Part shown: piece after piece, positions 14,902-24,291 of the stretch
Position numbering within the stretch: position 1 is the stretch's first letter
How the letters are laid out: each line of letters opens with the position of its first letter
Assembly: GCA_003598135.1 (NCBI GenBank)
Contig: QZKA01000031.1
Span: forward strand, 1-33,694
DNA length: 33,694 nucleotides
Source of the DNA: Candidatus Omnitrophota bacterium
GTDB taxonomy: Bacteria > Omnitrophota > Gorgyraeia > Gygaellales > Profunditerraquicolaceae
Reading direction: 5' to 3'
Notes under the pieces: generated by a model
Databases searched by the model: none
Seen by the model: the letters and a program-made list of their open reading frames with translations, nothing else
What the model was told of the DNA's origin: nothing
Translations under genes and position numbers: made by a program

Positions 14902-16088
14902 CTTTGGCTATATGGCTTGCGGCGCGACAGTGTTTCTTCGTAGATAGCAAGATTTTTAAGCGTTACGTACTGCGGGTCATACTGACGCACTATGTAATGC
15001 CGTGCGTTACGTCCCAATTTTTCCTTAAGGCCGGCATCAAGCAATACTTTTTCTATCGCTGAAGCTAACGATACGGGGCTTCCGGCAGGAACAAGCACTC
15101 CATTAACCCCATCTTGGATAATTTCCGGAATTCCCCCTATATTACTTGCAATCACCGGCTTACCGCAGGCCATTGCCTCCAGAACTGCATACGGATGGTT
15201 TTCCCATATTGAAGGCACCACGCTTACTTCGCATCGGTGATAATACCCGGGAATCTGACCCCTGGGTACCTGGTCAAGAAATGTCACGGCGTGCTCGATA
15301 CCCAGTTCCTTGGTTTTATTCAGCAGGTAATCTTTAACCCCGCAATCGCTGCCTACAAAAATAAATGTTGCCTCAGGTATTCTCTTCAACACTAAGGGAA
15401 TGGCCCTTATGAGCACATGGACCCCCTTGCGAAACTCAAGCCTTCCGGCGAATAAAATGCGGTAACGCACTGGATGTACCGACGGGTCAGGACAAAAAAA
15501 ATCGATATCCAAAGGGTTTTCAATCACCGGCACATTCCGTAAGGAAATTTTAAAATAACGGCAGGTCAAATCAATGATGTTATGGCTTAAGCCGATGAGC
15601 TTACGGGCGCGCAAAATCCACCATTCCTCCAATGCCTTTATGCACTTAAAATCAAGGCTTTGAGGTACGCGGTCTAACGTAAATACAATGCTTTCGGGAG
15701 TGTGTAGTTTTATGACCAAGGGAGGATTCCTGTGAAAAAGATAAAACCAGAAACCTTCTGCCCGCGCCTCACAGCTTTCTATAATGTCGATCTTATGCCT
15801 GCGGACGAGCTGCTTGATCTTCTGGGATACCGATATGCTGTAGGCAACACGCTCAGTTATCCCTTGAAGCCTTATTGGCAACTCATCAAAGAAGCGCCAC
15901 TGAGCAGCCTGGACGCGCACCACGTGCACTCCTTCATCGATATATTCAAGCGGCCCATCAAACGCGCCTGTGATTACATACACCTGATTGCCCATTTTCG
16001 CAAGCAGACGCGTAATCTCATAGACGTAGGTACCCACTCCACCGATCTGCAAGGGCGGATAATCGCGGGAAAGAAAAAGAATATTCAT
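14898..16088 (-). CDS. GT4 glycosyltransferase
   Basis: 396 residues, GT-B fold: MNILFLSRDYPPLQIGGVGT at the N-terminus, ILFAGRLEFRKGVHVLIRAI at the start of the C-terminal domain and ENHPYAVLEAMACGKPVIAS as the E-x7-E donor motif. It overlaps its neighbours by 4 nt on both sides (ATGA junctions). It is similar in layout to the GT4 at 12702-13946. It probably adds one sugar on the cytoplasmic face; the linkage cannot be predicted. Confidence 0.87.
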   Translation of the reverse strand: MNILFLSRDYPPLQIGGVGTYVYEITRLLAKMGNQVYVITGAFDGPLEYIDEGVHVVRVQAAQWRFFDELPIRLQGITERVAYSISVSQKIKQLVRRHKIDIIESCEARAEGFWFYLFHRNPPLVIKLHTPESIVFTLDRVPQSLDFKCIKALEEWWILRARKLIGLSHNIIDLTCRYFKISLRNVPVIENPLDIDFFCPDPSVHPVRYRILFAGRLEFRKGVHVLIRAIPLVLKRIPEATFIFVGSDCGVKDYLLNKTKELGIEHAVTFLDQVPRGQIPGYYHRCEVSVVPSIWENHPYAVLEAMACGKPVIASNIGGIPEIIQDGVNGVLVPAGSPVSLASAIEKVLLDAGLKEKLGRNARHYIVRQYDPQYVTLKNLAIYEETLSRRKPYSQR

Positions 16089-17932
16089 CTCTGAAAAATC
16101 TTTTTGAGTTTAAGCGGAATTACGATACAGATGATAAATAAAAACACAAAAAGGGATAGCCGCAACACACTATACATGGTTTTGCCGAAATACCTAATCG
16201 CTGCGTGCGTTTCATGCGATTCTGTGTGCGTAGGGCGAATGAAATGAAATTTTGTTTGACGGGCCCCGCAAAAAAAAGCAAATAACTTAGCCTTCCAATA
16301 CCCCTGATACACCGGCTCGCCCACCAACACAATTGCCTGATCATAGCGTGTGCCGCGGATACGCACAAGTGCCTTACACAGGCCCTTCATTGTCAAACGG
16401 TTGATATCCGGGCTGAATACATAGCGGTCTTGCACGAATTCATTATTGACAAGCATTTGGTAATCAGGAGCTAGTACATGCGCAAAGATTGCAATCCTGG
16501 ACTCATGATTGGACTGGCGAAGCTGCCTGAGTATCTGTAGCGTATCTCCTATCCCCGCGCAAAAAGGCTTAATAACAATAATGCCGCTGCCCCGGGAATC
16601 ATGACGGACTATCCTTTTGCCTTTAAAGAAATCAAGTATTTTCCATAATGGCTTTGCGACAAAACGGTACGTCTCAGAATCATATATTTGGTTCAATTGG
16701 TTTTTCAGGCCTAAAATCTCGCCTAAGGCCTCTTTAAGCGTTCGCTCTTTACACAGGAGCTGTTCGTTTATTAAAGAAATTCCCTGTTCCTTCTCAATGA
16801 TTTCCTGCTCAGCCCGGGAACAACGCTGTTTGAGTACGGCCAGTTCAGCAGACACTTCCTGCAGGAGGGCTTCTTTCTCAGTAAGTTGTGAACCCTGCAC
16901 TGCGACATCCTTTTCCTTTCTTTCAATTTCTTCTTTCAGAAGGCCGATTTCAATCGTACGTTGCCGCTTATAAGATTCAAGTTGTTCCTGCCCATCGGCT
17001 ATTCTTTTAATCAGGGAATCTTTTTCGTAACTTAAGATCTTTTCTGCGCCTGCGAAAATTTCGGGTAAAAGCCTACGGGTCATTTCAACGTCGTGATGCT
17101 TAGAGAGTTTATCCAAGACCAAAGGAAGAATGCTCAACAGGCCTTTTCCGTTCTGTGTCCTTGCAAAAAAACCTTTACCGAACAAGGCATCCGGAAGTTT
17201 CTCCGGAAAATGCTTAGCCAGCAGCAATAGTCTGTTGCGTTCGCACAAAAATTCAACACTCGCATCATCTATAGAGCCGTGGAATTTATGATACGCTATG
17301 CTTAAGGGCACATAAAATAATTCCCAGCCTTGTGCGCCGATCCTTAAGGATATATCTACATCTTCAAGATACATAATAAAGTCTTCGTCGAGTAACCCGG
17401 CCTTACGGATACAATCCCTGCGGAATATTGCCGCGCAGTGTGAAATGCTGTTAATTTGTTCAACTTGCGAATACTGCCCCTTCTCTTCTTCTTTAAAACC
17501 ACGATCTGCCCAGTAAAAATTAGGAAGCTCTAAATGACCCGTGCCCTGAATCCTGCCATCAGGGAATAATACTTTTCCGCATGCTGCGCCGGCTTTCTTG
17601 TGATGGAGCATAACGCGCAGCATTTCTTTCAACCAGACGGATTTGAGCTTCGCGTCATTATTCACCAACGCGATAAATTCGCCTTTTGACTTTTTTATCC
17701 CTAAATTGTTTGCCGCACAATAATTATTAATACTGTTCTTGAAATACCTGACTCGCGGATAGTGGCCGGCAATGAGCCTTTCGGAATCACCGCTTGAGCC
17801 ATTATCTATCACGATGATTTCAATTTTTTCTTTCGGATAGTCTTGGTCATACAAAGAAACAAGGCAATCCTTAAGAAACGGCGTGCCGTTATAGTCCACG
17901 ATTATAAAACTTATAAACGGGAAAGCATTCAT
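16085..17932 (-). CDS. GT2 glycosyltransferase fused to coiled coil, GT9-like half domain and TM tail
   Basis: 615 residues in four parts. Residues 1 to about 260 are a GT2 GT-A domain (FISFIIVDYNGTPFLKDCL, VNND at 90-93, MYLEDVDISLR). About 295-420 is a Glu/Lys-rich coiled coil. About 445-575 resembles the N-terminal half of a GT9 heptosyltransferase-like fold (IIVIKPFCAGIGDTLQILRQ, then RYDQAIVLVG and FFCGARQTKFHF). The last 35 residues are a hydrophobic helix with a basic end (FVFLFIICIVIPLKLKKIF), likely a membrane anchor. The GT9-like part lacks its usual C-terminal nucleotide-binding half. It overlaps both neighbours by 4 nt. Only the GT2 part is likely to be catalytic; the rest is inference. 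Confidence 0.8.
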   Translation of the reverse strand: MNAFPFISFIIVDYNGTPFLKDCLVSLYDQDYPKEKIEIIVIDNGSSGDSERLIAGHYPRVRYFKNSINNYCAANNLGIKKSKGEFIALVNNDAKLKSVWLKEMLRVMLHHKKAGAACGKVLFPDGRIQGTGHLELPNFYWADRGFKEEEKGQYSQVEQINSISHCAAIFRRDCIRKAGLLDEDFIMYLEDVDISLRIGAQGWELFYVPLSIAYHKFHGSIDDASVEFLCERNRLLLLAKHFPEKLPDALFGKGFFARTQNGKGLLSILPLVLDKLSKHHDVEMTRRLLPEIFAGAEKILSYEKDSLIKRIADGQEQLESYKRQRTIEIGLLKEEIERKEKDVAVQGSQLTEKEALLQEVSAELAVLKQRCSRAEQEIIEKEQGISLINEQLLCKERTLKEALGEILGLKNQLNQIYDSETYRFVAKPLWKILDFFKGKRIVRHDSRGSGIIVIKPFCAGIGDTLQILRQLRQSNHESRIAIFAHVLAPDYQMLVNNEFVQDRYVFSPDINRLTMKGLCKALVRIRGTRYDQAIVLVGEPVYQGYWKAKLFAFFCGARQTKFHFIRPTHTESHETHAAIRYFGKTMYSVLRLSLFVFLFIICIVIPLKLKKIFQR

Positions 17933-19647
17933 GTCTTTGCCTTAATGCACCATCGCCATTCGTGCCTTAAGTAAACAGTTCCGTGGTCTAAGTGGTTAAA
18001 AACCATTTTGAATTTGAGTGCATCGTTCTCGTATAGTATAAATTTCTTTTGTACATGATCCCACGCGCCAACCCTGACAACGTAATCGCCCGGTAAAAGT
18101 GGGAACACAGGAAAAAGCGCGTAAGAGACAGCATTTCTTCTTATCGGCATCTGTACGCCCTGGCAATAAATACCGTCATCACGGTAAATTCCCGCCCAGA
18201 AGCTGAAATTATTTTTTTCCTCCGGGAATTTCAGGAATTTTACTTCTAAACGCAGATCTTCTGTAGTCATACATACATCTTGGGCGCGTCCTTTCCGATC
18301 TATGAGTCTTACAGAGTCTATCGCGATATCGGAATTCAGTAAAGAAGCCTGCGCCTGTCCGGGCAATCGCGGAATGCAAGCCTTACGCGCTATCTGCCTC
18401 CCGATACGGCTCCATATTGTGCCTGACGGTCCTGCTTCATAAGCGACATTGAGCAATGCATTGTTATTATTATCTTCGCCGGTAATATACAAGACATAAC
18501 AGCCGTTGTGGTAATCGAAAGGCAAGGCCTCGTCCTTATCCCAAATTGCCAGAGAAAAGCGGTATTCGCCGGGCGCTAATAGTAATGCCTTAAACCGCAA
18601 CTCAAAACTCGCCTTACCCGGTTGCATCATTTCGATTACATGGCCGTCAAATGCGGTATTAGGCCCGTAGCAATATACTCCGTCGCGCCTAAAAATTGCC
18701 ACTCCAAAATGAGGGTCTTTGATGGTATTGCGCACCTTGCATTGTACCTTGATGGTTAAAGGATCCTTCGTCTTTATCCGGTTCGACCGCAACCCGAATC
18801 TGTTTATGAACTCGACCTTCTCGATTACCGCCTCTTTGGTTCCTAGCTTTTTCCCCCAATCTTCTATATCCTGTGCCCATTTTTTTGTATTTTCTACTAA
18901 CCCTGAAGATACATAGGCCTGTCCCACATAAAAACGTTCGGTAGCCAGCGCGTGCTGATACCTATGTATCCCTTCTTCGGCTGCTCCGTCGTATAAAAGC
19001 CTGCTGTGCTCAAGTAAAATCACCTTATCGCAAAGCCGGCGCACCAAATCCATATTTTGGCTGGTAATTACCAGGGTCTTGCCTGACCGTTTAAACTCCA
19101 TCAAACGCTGAAAGCACTTACTTTGAAACAACGAATCTCCCACTGCCAGCACTTCATCAATAACCAGGATATCAAATTCAAGGTTTGCGATAATACTAAA
19201 ACCAAGCCTTAAGCGCATCCCCTGGGAATAACTACCCAAAGGCATATGGATAAAGTTGCCCAATTCAGAGAATTCGACTATCGCATCCAGCTTATCCTCG
19301 ACCTCTCTTCTGCGCGCTCCCAGGATTGCGGCGTTTAAAAAAATATTCTCTTTTCCGCTTAGCTCATCCTGGAACCCCACTCCCAGATTAAACAAGCCGA
19401 GCACTTTCCCTTTTATGATAAGGCTTCCCTCGCTTGATGAAAGCGTACCAGCAATAATGTTAAGAAGCGTAGTCTTTCCTGCGCCATTCCTGCCGATTAT
19501 ACCGGTAATGGTTCCTCTTTTTACCTCAAAAGTCACGTCTTTAAGCGCCCAGATATTTTTGACTCGGACAGCCAGGACATTTAATGAGGTACTGGGCAGC
19601 TCATACCTTTTGCCAAGATTGCGTAATTCAATTATATTTTCTGACAT
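17929..19647 (-). CDS. wzt: Polysaccharide ABC transporter ATP-binding protein with tandem C-terminal domains
   Basis: 572 residues. The ABC domain (1 to about 240) has Walker A GRNGAGKTT (52-60), signature YSQGMRLRL (140-148) and Walker B LVIDEV (161-166). Two beta-rich Wzt_C-like domains follow, at about 265-395 and 435-565. They share the pattern (I/V)xRxDG(V/I)YCxG and a L(A/P)GxYxxx(L/V)xxWD ending. In Wzt proteins this domain binds the finished glycan and selects it for export. The partner permease is encoded 17 nt upstream. The doubled domain is longer than the usual single-domain Wzt (about 400-450 residues). Confidence 0.88.
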   Translation of the reverse strand: MSENIIELRNLGKRYELPSTSLNVLAVRVKNIWALKDVTFEVKRGTITGIIGRNGAGKTTLLNIIAGTLSSSEGSLIIKGKVLGLFNLGVGFQDELSGKENIFLNAAILGARRREVEDKLDAIVEFSELGNFIHMPLGSYSQGMRLRLGFSIIANLEFDILVIDEVLAVGDSLFQSKCFQRLMEFKRSGKTLVITSQNMDLVRRLCDKVILLEHSRLLYDGAAEEGIHRYQHALATERFYVGQAYVSSGLVENTKKWAQDIEDWGKKLGTKEAVIEKVEFINRFGLRSNRIKTKDPLTIKVQCKVRNTIKDPHFGVAIFRRDGVYCYGPNTAFDGHVIEMMQPGKASFELRFKALLLAPGEYRFSLAIWDKDEALPFDYHNGCYVLYITGEDNNNNALLNVAYEAGPSGTIWSRIGRQIARKACIPRLPGQAQASLLNSDIAIDSVRLIDRKGRAQDVCMTTEDLRLEVKFLKFPEEKNNFSFWAGIYRDDGIYCQGVQMPIRRNAVSYALFPVFPLLPGDYVVRVGAWDHVQKKFILYENDALKFKMVFNHLDHGTVYLRHEWRWCIKAKT

Positions 19648-19664
19648 TGTGCGAAGAACTATGA

Positions 19665-20486
19665 TTAATAGAAAAGGCGGTCATTGATACTGCGCTTATT
19701 TTTCCGATAGTATAAAAAGCTGCACAATAAAATAAAAACCGTAAAGAAGAGAGGGACAAGCACGAGGGTCTGGATATCCAGGAACCTGGCCACTGAATAA
19801 TAGCCGCCCTTTACTCCCGTTACCCGATAAAGACTTATTAAACCTACAAACGGATTAAGCATATAAAGCTTGAATAACTCAGGCGATAACGAAGACTCAA
19901 CGAGCGTTAGCGGATAAAATACCGGAGTAAGATAAAACAACAGGATCAAACACATTTCGATAATGTATTTTATATCCCTGGCCTTTACGTATAGCAATGA
20001 CGATAAAATGGCAAACCCCAGCGTCATCGCAAAGTGCATCACTAATACGACCGGTAACAGTATTGCCAGTATGGGCAGTCCGCCCCGCATAAAAGCGCTT
20101 GAAACCAACAGTATCAGAAGAGAAGGCAGGAATTGTATGAAATTGACCAAAACCACCGATAGAGGTATCAGGTAATGGGGAAACCCTGATTCTCTGATTA
20201 AATTCCTGTTATCGCAGAGGCTGGTAATTGCGCTGTTAAGCGAGTTCTGAAAGAACATCCACGGGAAGACAGCGCTCATTAAATACAAAAGAAACGGCAT
20301 TTCTTCGGTCCTGACCTGCAAAAACTTGTAGAACACAACGTAGAATATCCCTACCAACAAAAGAGGGCTTAAGAAGAGCCAGAGGAAACCAAGCCTTGAC
20401 CTTGCATAGCGCAGTTTCAAATCCTTGCACACCAGCTCCCTGATTAAACTGCGCCGGTCAATGATAGTCTTTAGCAAATAGCACAT
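19665..20486 (-). CDS. wzm: Polysaccharide ABC transporter permease
   Basis: 273 residues with six hydrophobic segments, of the ABC-2 export permease family (Wzm/KpsM/TagG): KLRYARSRLGFLWLFLSPLL near the N-terminus, FPWMFFQNSLNSAI, and FYLTPVFYPL followed by MLNPFVGLISLYR. It pairs with the Wzt-type ATPase directly downstream to move lipid-linked glycan across the inner membrane. It follows the FAD oxidoreductase gene by 2 nt. Confidence 0.9.
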   Translation of the reverse strand: MCYLLKTIIDRRSLIRELVCKDLKLRYARSRLGFLWLFLSPLLLVGIFYVVFYKFLQVRTEEMPFLLYLMSAVFPWMFFQNSLNSAITSLCDNRNLIRESGFPHYLIPLSVVLVNFIQFLPSLLILLVSSAFMRGGLPILAILLPVVLVMHFAMTLGFAILSSLLYVKARDIKYIIEMCLILLFYLTPVFYPLTLVESSLSPELFKLYMLNPFVGLISLYRVTGVKGGYYSVARFLDIQTLVLVPLFFTVFILLCSFLYYRKNKRSINDRLFY

Positions 20487-20488
20487 AC

Positions 20489-21778
20489 TTAAAGCCTCCC
20501 GGCAACATCTTTGCCTTCAAGGATTACATCTTCCATAGAAGCATATCTCCAGGCACCATACCTGCCGCAGGGAATAATATCGTGCCTGAGAAGATGCGTA
20601 AAAAGCGCTTTTAAAACCGGGCGATAATTAAAATCATACACCGGATACCCGAATTCAATCACGTTACTATCCTGCGCGAGCACCTTCTTTTCGCAGGAAA
20701 GCACGCCCGTCTTTTGCAAATCCTCCTGCATCAACCCGCACATACGAGGCAGTGGTAGCGGCAAATCAGCCCGGTACGCAGCTTCGGCATATAAGGCACT
20801 TCTGCCGTCACGAGCCGCAGAAGGAGAAAAATTATGAAAGAAACCTACGCGGAAAAAACTGATATCCTGCTGAGGATAATACGCCCAATGCCGCTCTGAG
20901 GTATCTTTTGTATCAACGCCTAAGTTCAGGTTGAATATTGAATTAAAACGCAACCGGCCGCATAACTGCTTGATAGGCTGCGGCAGAGGAGTAATAATAT
21001 TTTTAATCAGCGGCAATGGAAGAGTAAGGATCAGGGTCTCGAATTTTTCTTTCATTCCGTTTGAGGTCCTTACGGTCTTTTCTTTTGTGTTGATTTCGAC
21101 TACTTCTGCATTCGTAAAAACAGTATTAAGGCTGCCAGCAAGGGCAGCGGATAGACTGCCTATCCCTCCTTGCTTAGGATACCAAAAATGATGGTTATAT
21201 CCATACCTCTGAATTCCTGCCCTTAGGCGCGATTGCCTCGGATTCACGGTAGGGATAAGGCCATCAATCCAATCACAGGTGATTTGGGTCAAAGGAACTT
21301 TCCAGAATTTGGCGTTATACGGAAGCATGAAATGCCTCGCCGTGCCTTTCCCGAAAGTTGCCAGTACCCAATCATAAAAATTACGCCTTGCGCGTGTTGT
21401 GCTTTTTTTGTAAGAAGAACGGTGTATAAAACCTTCTAGGCATTCTTTGCGTATGCCTTCCGGAAGCCAATCAAGGTGCGCCTGGAACGGATAAGGGATA
21501 TAGCCTCCTGAATGATAGACCCAGGCGCTCCTTTTGATCCGTCTTAAGTTATTTCCGAGGAGACGCTTCACAAGGCGCAGCGTATATTTTTTTTTAAAAT
21601 GAAGGAGGTGCCCGCAATAATCAAAAACGAACCCGTCTTTTTGTTTTGAACGGCATAGGCCGCCTGGCTCCCGCTCTTTTTCCAGAATAAGCGCCTCCCT
21701 GCCTCTCTGTGCAAGATGCCAGGCAACGCTTAAACCTGACAATCCTGCGCCGACGATTACTATTCGTTTCTTACGCAT
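20489..21778 (-). CDS. FAD-dependent oxidoreductase, UDP-galactopyranose-mutase/amine-oxidase-like
   Basis: About 429 residues with an N-terminal dinucleotide-binding motif, IVIVGAGLSGLSVAWHLAQR, then EREPGGLCRS. Later segments (PYNAKFWKVPLTQITCDWID and CGRYGAWRYASMEDVILEG) fit the FAD proteins of the amine oxidase/protoporphyrinogen oxidase/UGM-like group common in polysaccharide clusters. It may oxidise or isomerise a sugar intermediate. A TTG (21781) precedes the ATG (21778); AGGAG is 9 nt from the TTG and 12 nt from the ATG, so the start is undecided by one codon. It overlaps the WecA-like gene. Confidence 0.75.
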   Translation of the reverse strand: MRKKRIVIVGAGLSGLSVAWHLAQRGREALILEKEREPGGLCRSKQKDGFVFDYCGHLLHFKKKYTLRLVKRLLGNNLRRIKRSAWVYHSGGYIPYPFQAHLDWLPEGIRKECLEGFIHRSSYKKSTTRARRNFYDWVLATFGKGTARHFMLPYNAKFWKVPLTQITCDWIDGLIPTVNPRQSRLRAGIQRYGYNHHFWYPKQGGIGSLSAALAGSLNTVFTNAEVVEINTKEKTVRTSNGMKEKFETLILTLPLPLIKNIITPLPQPIKQLCGRLRFNSIFNLNLGVDTKDTSERHWAYYPQQDISFFRVGFFHNFSPSAARDGRSALYAEAAYRADLPLPLPRMCGLMQEDLQKTGVLSCEKKVLAQDSNVIEFGYPVYDFNYRPVLKALFTHLLRHDIIPCGRYGAWRYASMEDVILEGKDVAGRL

Positions 21779-22757
21779 CAACCGTTATTGCTCCTACGTG
21801 TTTTAGTAATATAAAACTTATCAGGGCCACAAAAACGATTATGCCCATTCCGGCCTGGTTCGACACCTGGCTAAGCAACACTCCTAAAGAGGCGTAGGTA
21901 ACAGCGAGTAAAAGCATATACCGCAAAGATGCCTTTACTGAATAGCCCTGTTTTAAGAGCCTCAGCGCAAAATGATCCCCGCTTTTTCGAAACGCAGACC
22001 TCTTATTTCTCAAGCGGGTAACAATAAGGAAGCCGGTGTCAAAAATAGGCAATCCCAATATGATAATCGGCGAAAGGAGCGCAACTTCTCTTTTAACCGG
22101 AGCATAACTGATCAATATGGCAAGTGAGCCCAGAAGGAAGCCTAAAAAATGGCTGCCGCTATTGCCTAAATATACTTTTGCGGGAGGATAATTAAAACAA
22201 AGAAAAACAAAAGACACCCCTGCGATAAGCAGAGCGATAAAAAAAGAATATATGTCGTGATTCAAATACGCTATCGTGCCCAAGGCTAAACTTGTAATCA
22301 AGGCAACTCCTCCTGCTAAGCCATCCATCACGTCCAAATGATTAAAAGCGTTCGTAATCCCGATAATCCAAATAAAGGTCACCGCCGTATTGAAGAATGA
22401 GCCGATATAGATAATCTTGGTCTTTACCCCAAACCAAACCAGTAGGACAGCTGCTACAAACTGAGTCATCAATTTAAGCGTAACCGACAGTTCCCTATAA
22501 TCGTCGAGAATTCCAAACGCCAGCATCAAGGATGAGGACACAAGCATGCCCAAGACTTCTCTTGGAAGGCCTCCTGCATAAAAATAATCAAACATAAGTG
22601 CGCCCACAAAACCTGCACCAACCGCAACCCCGCCCAGCAAGGGGACCCCTTGGGATAGTAACAGGCGCCGCCTTAAGGCTAGAGCGCGCAAAAAATACAA
22701 GAACACTGCAGTATACGCCACACTACCGAACCATATATACACATGTACAGATATCAT
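21771..22757 (-). CDS. WecA/MraY-like lipid-carrier sugar-phosphate transferase
   Basis: 328 residues with about ten transmembrane segments. The polyprenyl-phosphate HexNAc-1-P transferase motifs are visible: FGILDDYRELS (DDxx), FNHLDVMDGLAGG (with the catalytic-type Asp cluster) and YLGNSGSHFLGFLLG. Family members load the first sugar phosphate onto undecaprenyl phosphate, the starting step for O-antigen-like glycans. Overlap with the upstream GT4 gene is 4 nt (ATGA). The sugar used is unknown, though N-acetylhexosamine is typical. Confidence 0.87.
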   Translation of the reverse strand: MISVHVYIWFGSVAYTAVFLYFLRALALRRRLLLSQGVPLLGGVAVGAGFVGALMFDYFYAGGLPREVLGMLVSSSLMLAFGILDDYRELSVTLKLMTQFVAAVLLVWFGVKTKIIYIGSFFNTAVTFIWIIGITNAFNHLDVMDGLAGGVALITSLALGTIAYLNHDIYSFFIALLIAGVSFVFLCFNYPPAKVYLGNSGSHFLGFLLGSLAILISYAPVKREVALLSPIIILGLPIFDTGFLIVTRLRNKRSAFRKSGDHFALRLLKQGYSVKASLRYMLLLAVTYASLGVLLSQVSNQAGMGIIVFVALISFILLKHVGAITVDA

Positions 22758-23914
22758 GAGGCGTATTTGCGTGAATATAGCTTTAGATACAGTTTTTCAG
22801 TCCGATGCAGCATGTGTGCAAGATCAAATTCGCGCCCTACTGTTCTTTTTGCCTGAATGCCCATTTCTTTCATCTTATCTTTGTGCCGCAATAAAAATGA
22901 GATTTTCTCTGCCATTGCTTCCATGGCGCGGGGAGGCACTACATAGCCGGTGCTGCCTGCGATTACCACTTCTCTCAACGCTCCTGTATCCGTAGCAACC
23001 ACTGGTTTGCCGGCAACCATCGCCTCAAGCACCGCAAAAGGGAACCCTTCCCATCGGGAGGTAAGTACAAATACGTCCATTGCTGCGAGCAGTTCCGGGA
23101 TATCTCTTCGCCAACCCGTAAGAATAACCTTTCCCTTAAGTCCCTTTTTATCGATTTCCCTTTCAACTCTTTGCCGCAAGGCTCCGTCACCGACCAATAA
23201 AAATTTTACCTTAAGCTCGGGGTTTTTTTCTGTAACCAATGATGCAAGACGGATAAAATCAAGCGGCGCTTTCTGTGGTTTCAAGCATGAAACCGTGCCT
23301 ACCACTGCGCTGTTGCCCTTGATTGCCAACTCGTTTCTTACCCCTTCGCCCGTGGCGGTAAAACGCTCGCGCTGAAAGCCGATATGTATCGGTTCGTATT
23401 GGGCCTTGGTGCCGATACCGTTTTGTAGCCCTTTAACCCTGTCGCTCTCGGAAGTGACGACAAATACATCGGTTAATCCGGCGGTTAGCCTTTCCAAGGC
23501 AATAAAAAAAATCTTTTCCCAAGGGAATTGATACTCGTGAAAAGGCCATCCGTGCACCGTATGGACCGTTGCCTTTACCCCGGCTAATTTTGCCGCCCAG
23601 CGCCCGAGTATTCCCGCCTTAGAGCTGTTGGTATGGACTATATCAATTTGGTTTTTTTTGATAAATCCGTACAACTGGCGTAACGCCACAATATCCCTTA
23701 TGGGGTTAATCGGCCTTTCTAAGAAACGAGACCCTTCAACCGTCACTCCTTTTAAAGCGGCGGCTTCGGCAAATAAATACCCCTCATCTGAAGTAAAAAG
23801 GAAAAGGTTGAATTTTTCCCTGTCCAGGAGAGAAAGGAAGGAGAGAACGTATTGCTGAGCTCCCCCTAATTCCAGCTTGGTAACCACATAAAGCAGATTG
23901 ATCTTATGCATCAT
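22754..23914 (-). CDS. GT4 glycosyltransferase
   Basis: 386 residues: INLLYVVTKLELGGAQQYVL at the N-terminus, GTVSCLKPQKAPLDFIRLA, then VLTSRWEGFPFAVLEAMVAG with the E-x7-E motif. The HTVHGWPFHEY segment is typical of GT4 enzymes beside WecA-type transferases, so it may add the second sugar. Two consecutive ATGs (23914, 23911) exist. It overlaps the GroES-like gene by 11 nt. Confidence 0.87.
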   Translation of the reverse strand: MMHKINLLYVVTKLELGGAQQYVLSFLSLLDREKFNLFLFTSDEGYLFAEAAALKGVTVEGSRFLERPINPIRDIVALRQLYGFIKKNQIDIVHTNSSKAGILGRWAAKLAGVKATVHTVHGWPFHEYQFPWEKIFFIALERLTAGLTDVFVVTSESDRVKGLQNGIGTKAQYEPIHIGFQRERFTATGEGVRNELAIKGNSAVVGTVSCLKPQKAPLDFIRLASLVTEKNPELKVKFLLVGDGALRQRVEREIDKKGLKGKVILTGWRRDIPELLAAMDVFVLTSRWEGFPFAVLEAMVAGKPVVATDTGALREVVIAGSTGYVVPPRAMEAMAEKISFLLRHKDKMKEMGIQAKRTVGREFDLAHMLHRTEKLYLKLYSRKYAS

Positions 23915-24260
23915 GAGCCCGCAGGATTACCAGAATCGCTGAATGAGGGACTACTATGTATTTATTGGTTTCAAATTCGATTTCTATCCCGGCGTTACGC
24001 AGAAAAATGCAGGTATCCCCCACCTTTGCCTGGAGCGGAAAATAATTCTTTTCTACTGTGGGGCTCTGCCACGGCTCCAGTTCCGTCGCAGTAGGATCAG
24101 GGATGGGATAACCTGGGCCTACTTTGATTATTTTGCCTATCTGTACCTTATCTTTTTCTTTGACGCCTTCGGGTAGGTACAAACCGTGTTCGGTCCGATT
24201 ACTTTCAGCGTCAGGCAGAATTAAAACCCGGTCACCAACTAAAACAATTTCTTTTTCCAT
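23904..24260 (-). CDS. groES: GroES-like co-chaperonin, orphan
   Basis: 118 residues of the Cpn10 family: VLVGDRVLILPD, then the mobile-loop-like HGLYLPEGVKEKDKVQIGKI and IKVGPG, ending with KYIVVPHSAILVIL. It is longer than usual (about 95 residues) because of an insert around residues 52-72 (PDPTATELEPWQSPTVEKNY). No groEL follows. Instead it is the first gene of the polysaccharide operon and overlaps the GT4 gene by 11 nt. There is no CIRCE operator in the leader. It may assist folding of the glycan enzymes or be a diverged Cpn10; function is inferred from the fold only. Confidence 0.8.
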   Translation of the reverse strand: MEKEIVLVGDRVLILPDAESNRTEHGLYLPEGVKEKDKVQIGKIIKVGPGYPIPDPTATELEPWQSPTVEKNYFPLQAKVGDTCIFLRNAGIEIEFETNKYIVVPHSAILVILRAHDA

Positions 24261-24291
24261 AGTATTAAATTGAAACGGTAAAACCAGTTGT

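Noticed and set aside
6298-24260. Exosortase/PEP-CTERM sorting locus
   Set aside because: HprK-like and PqqD-like genes occur in such loci, but no exosortase-like protein and no PEP-CTERM tail is present.
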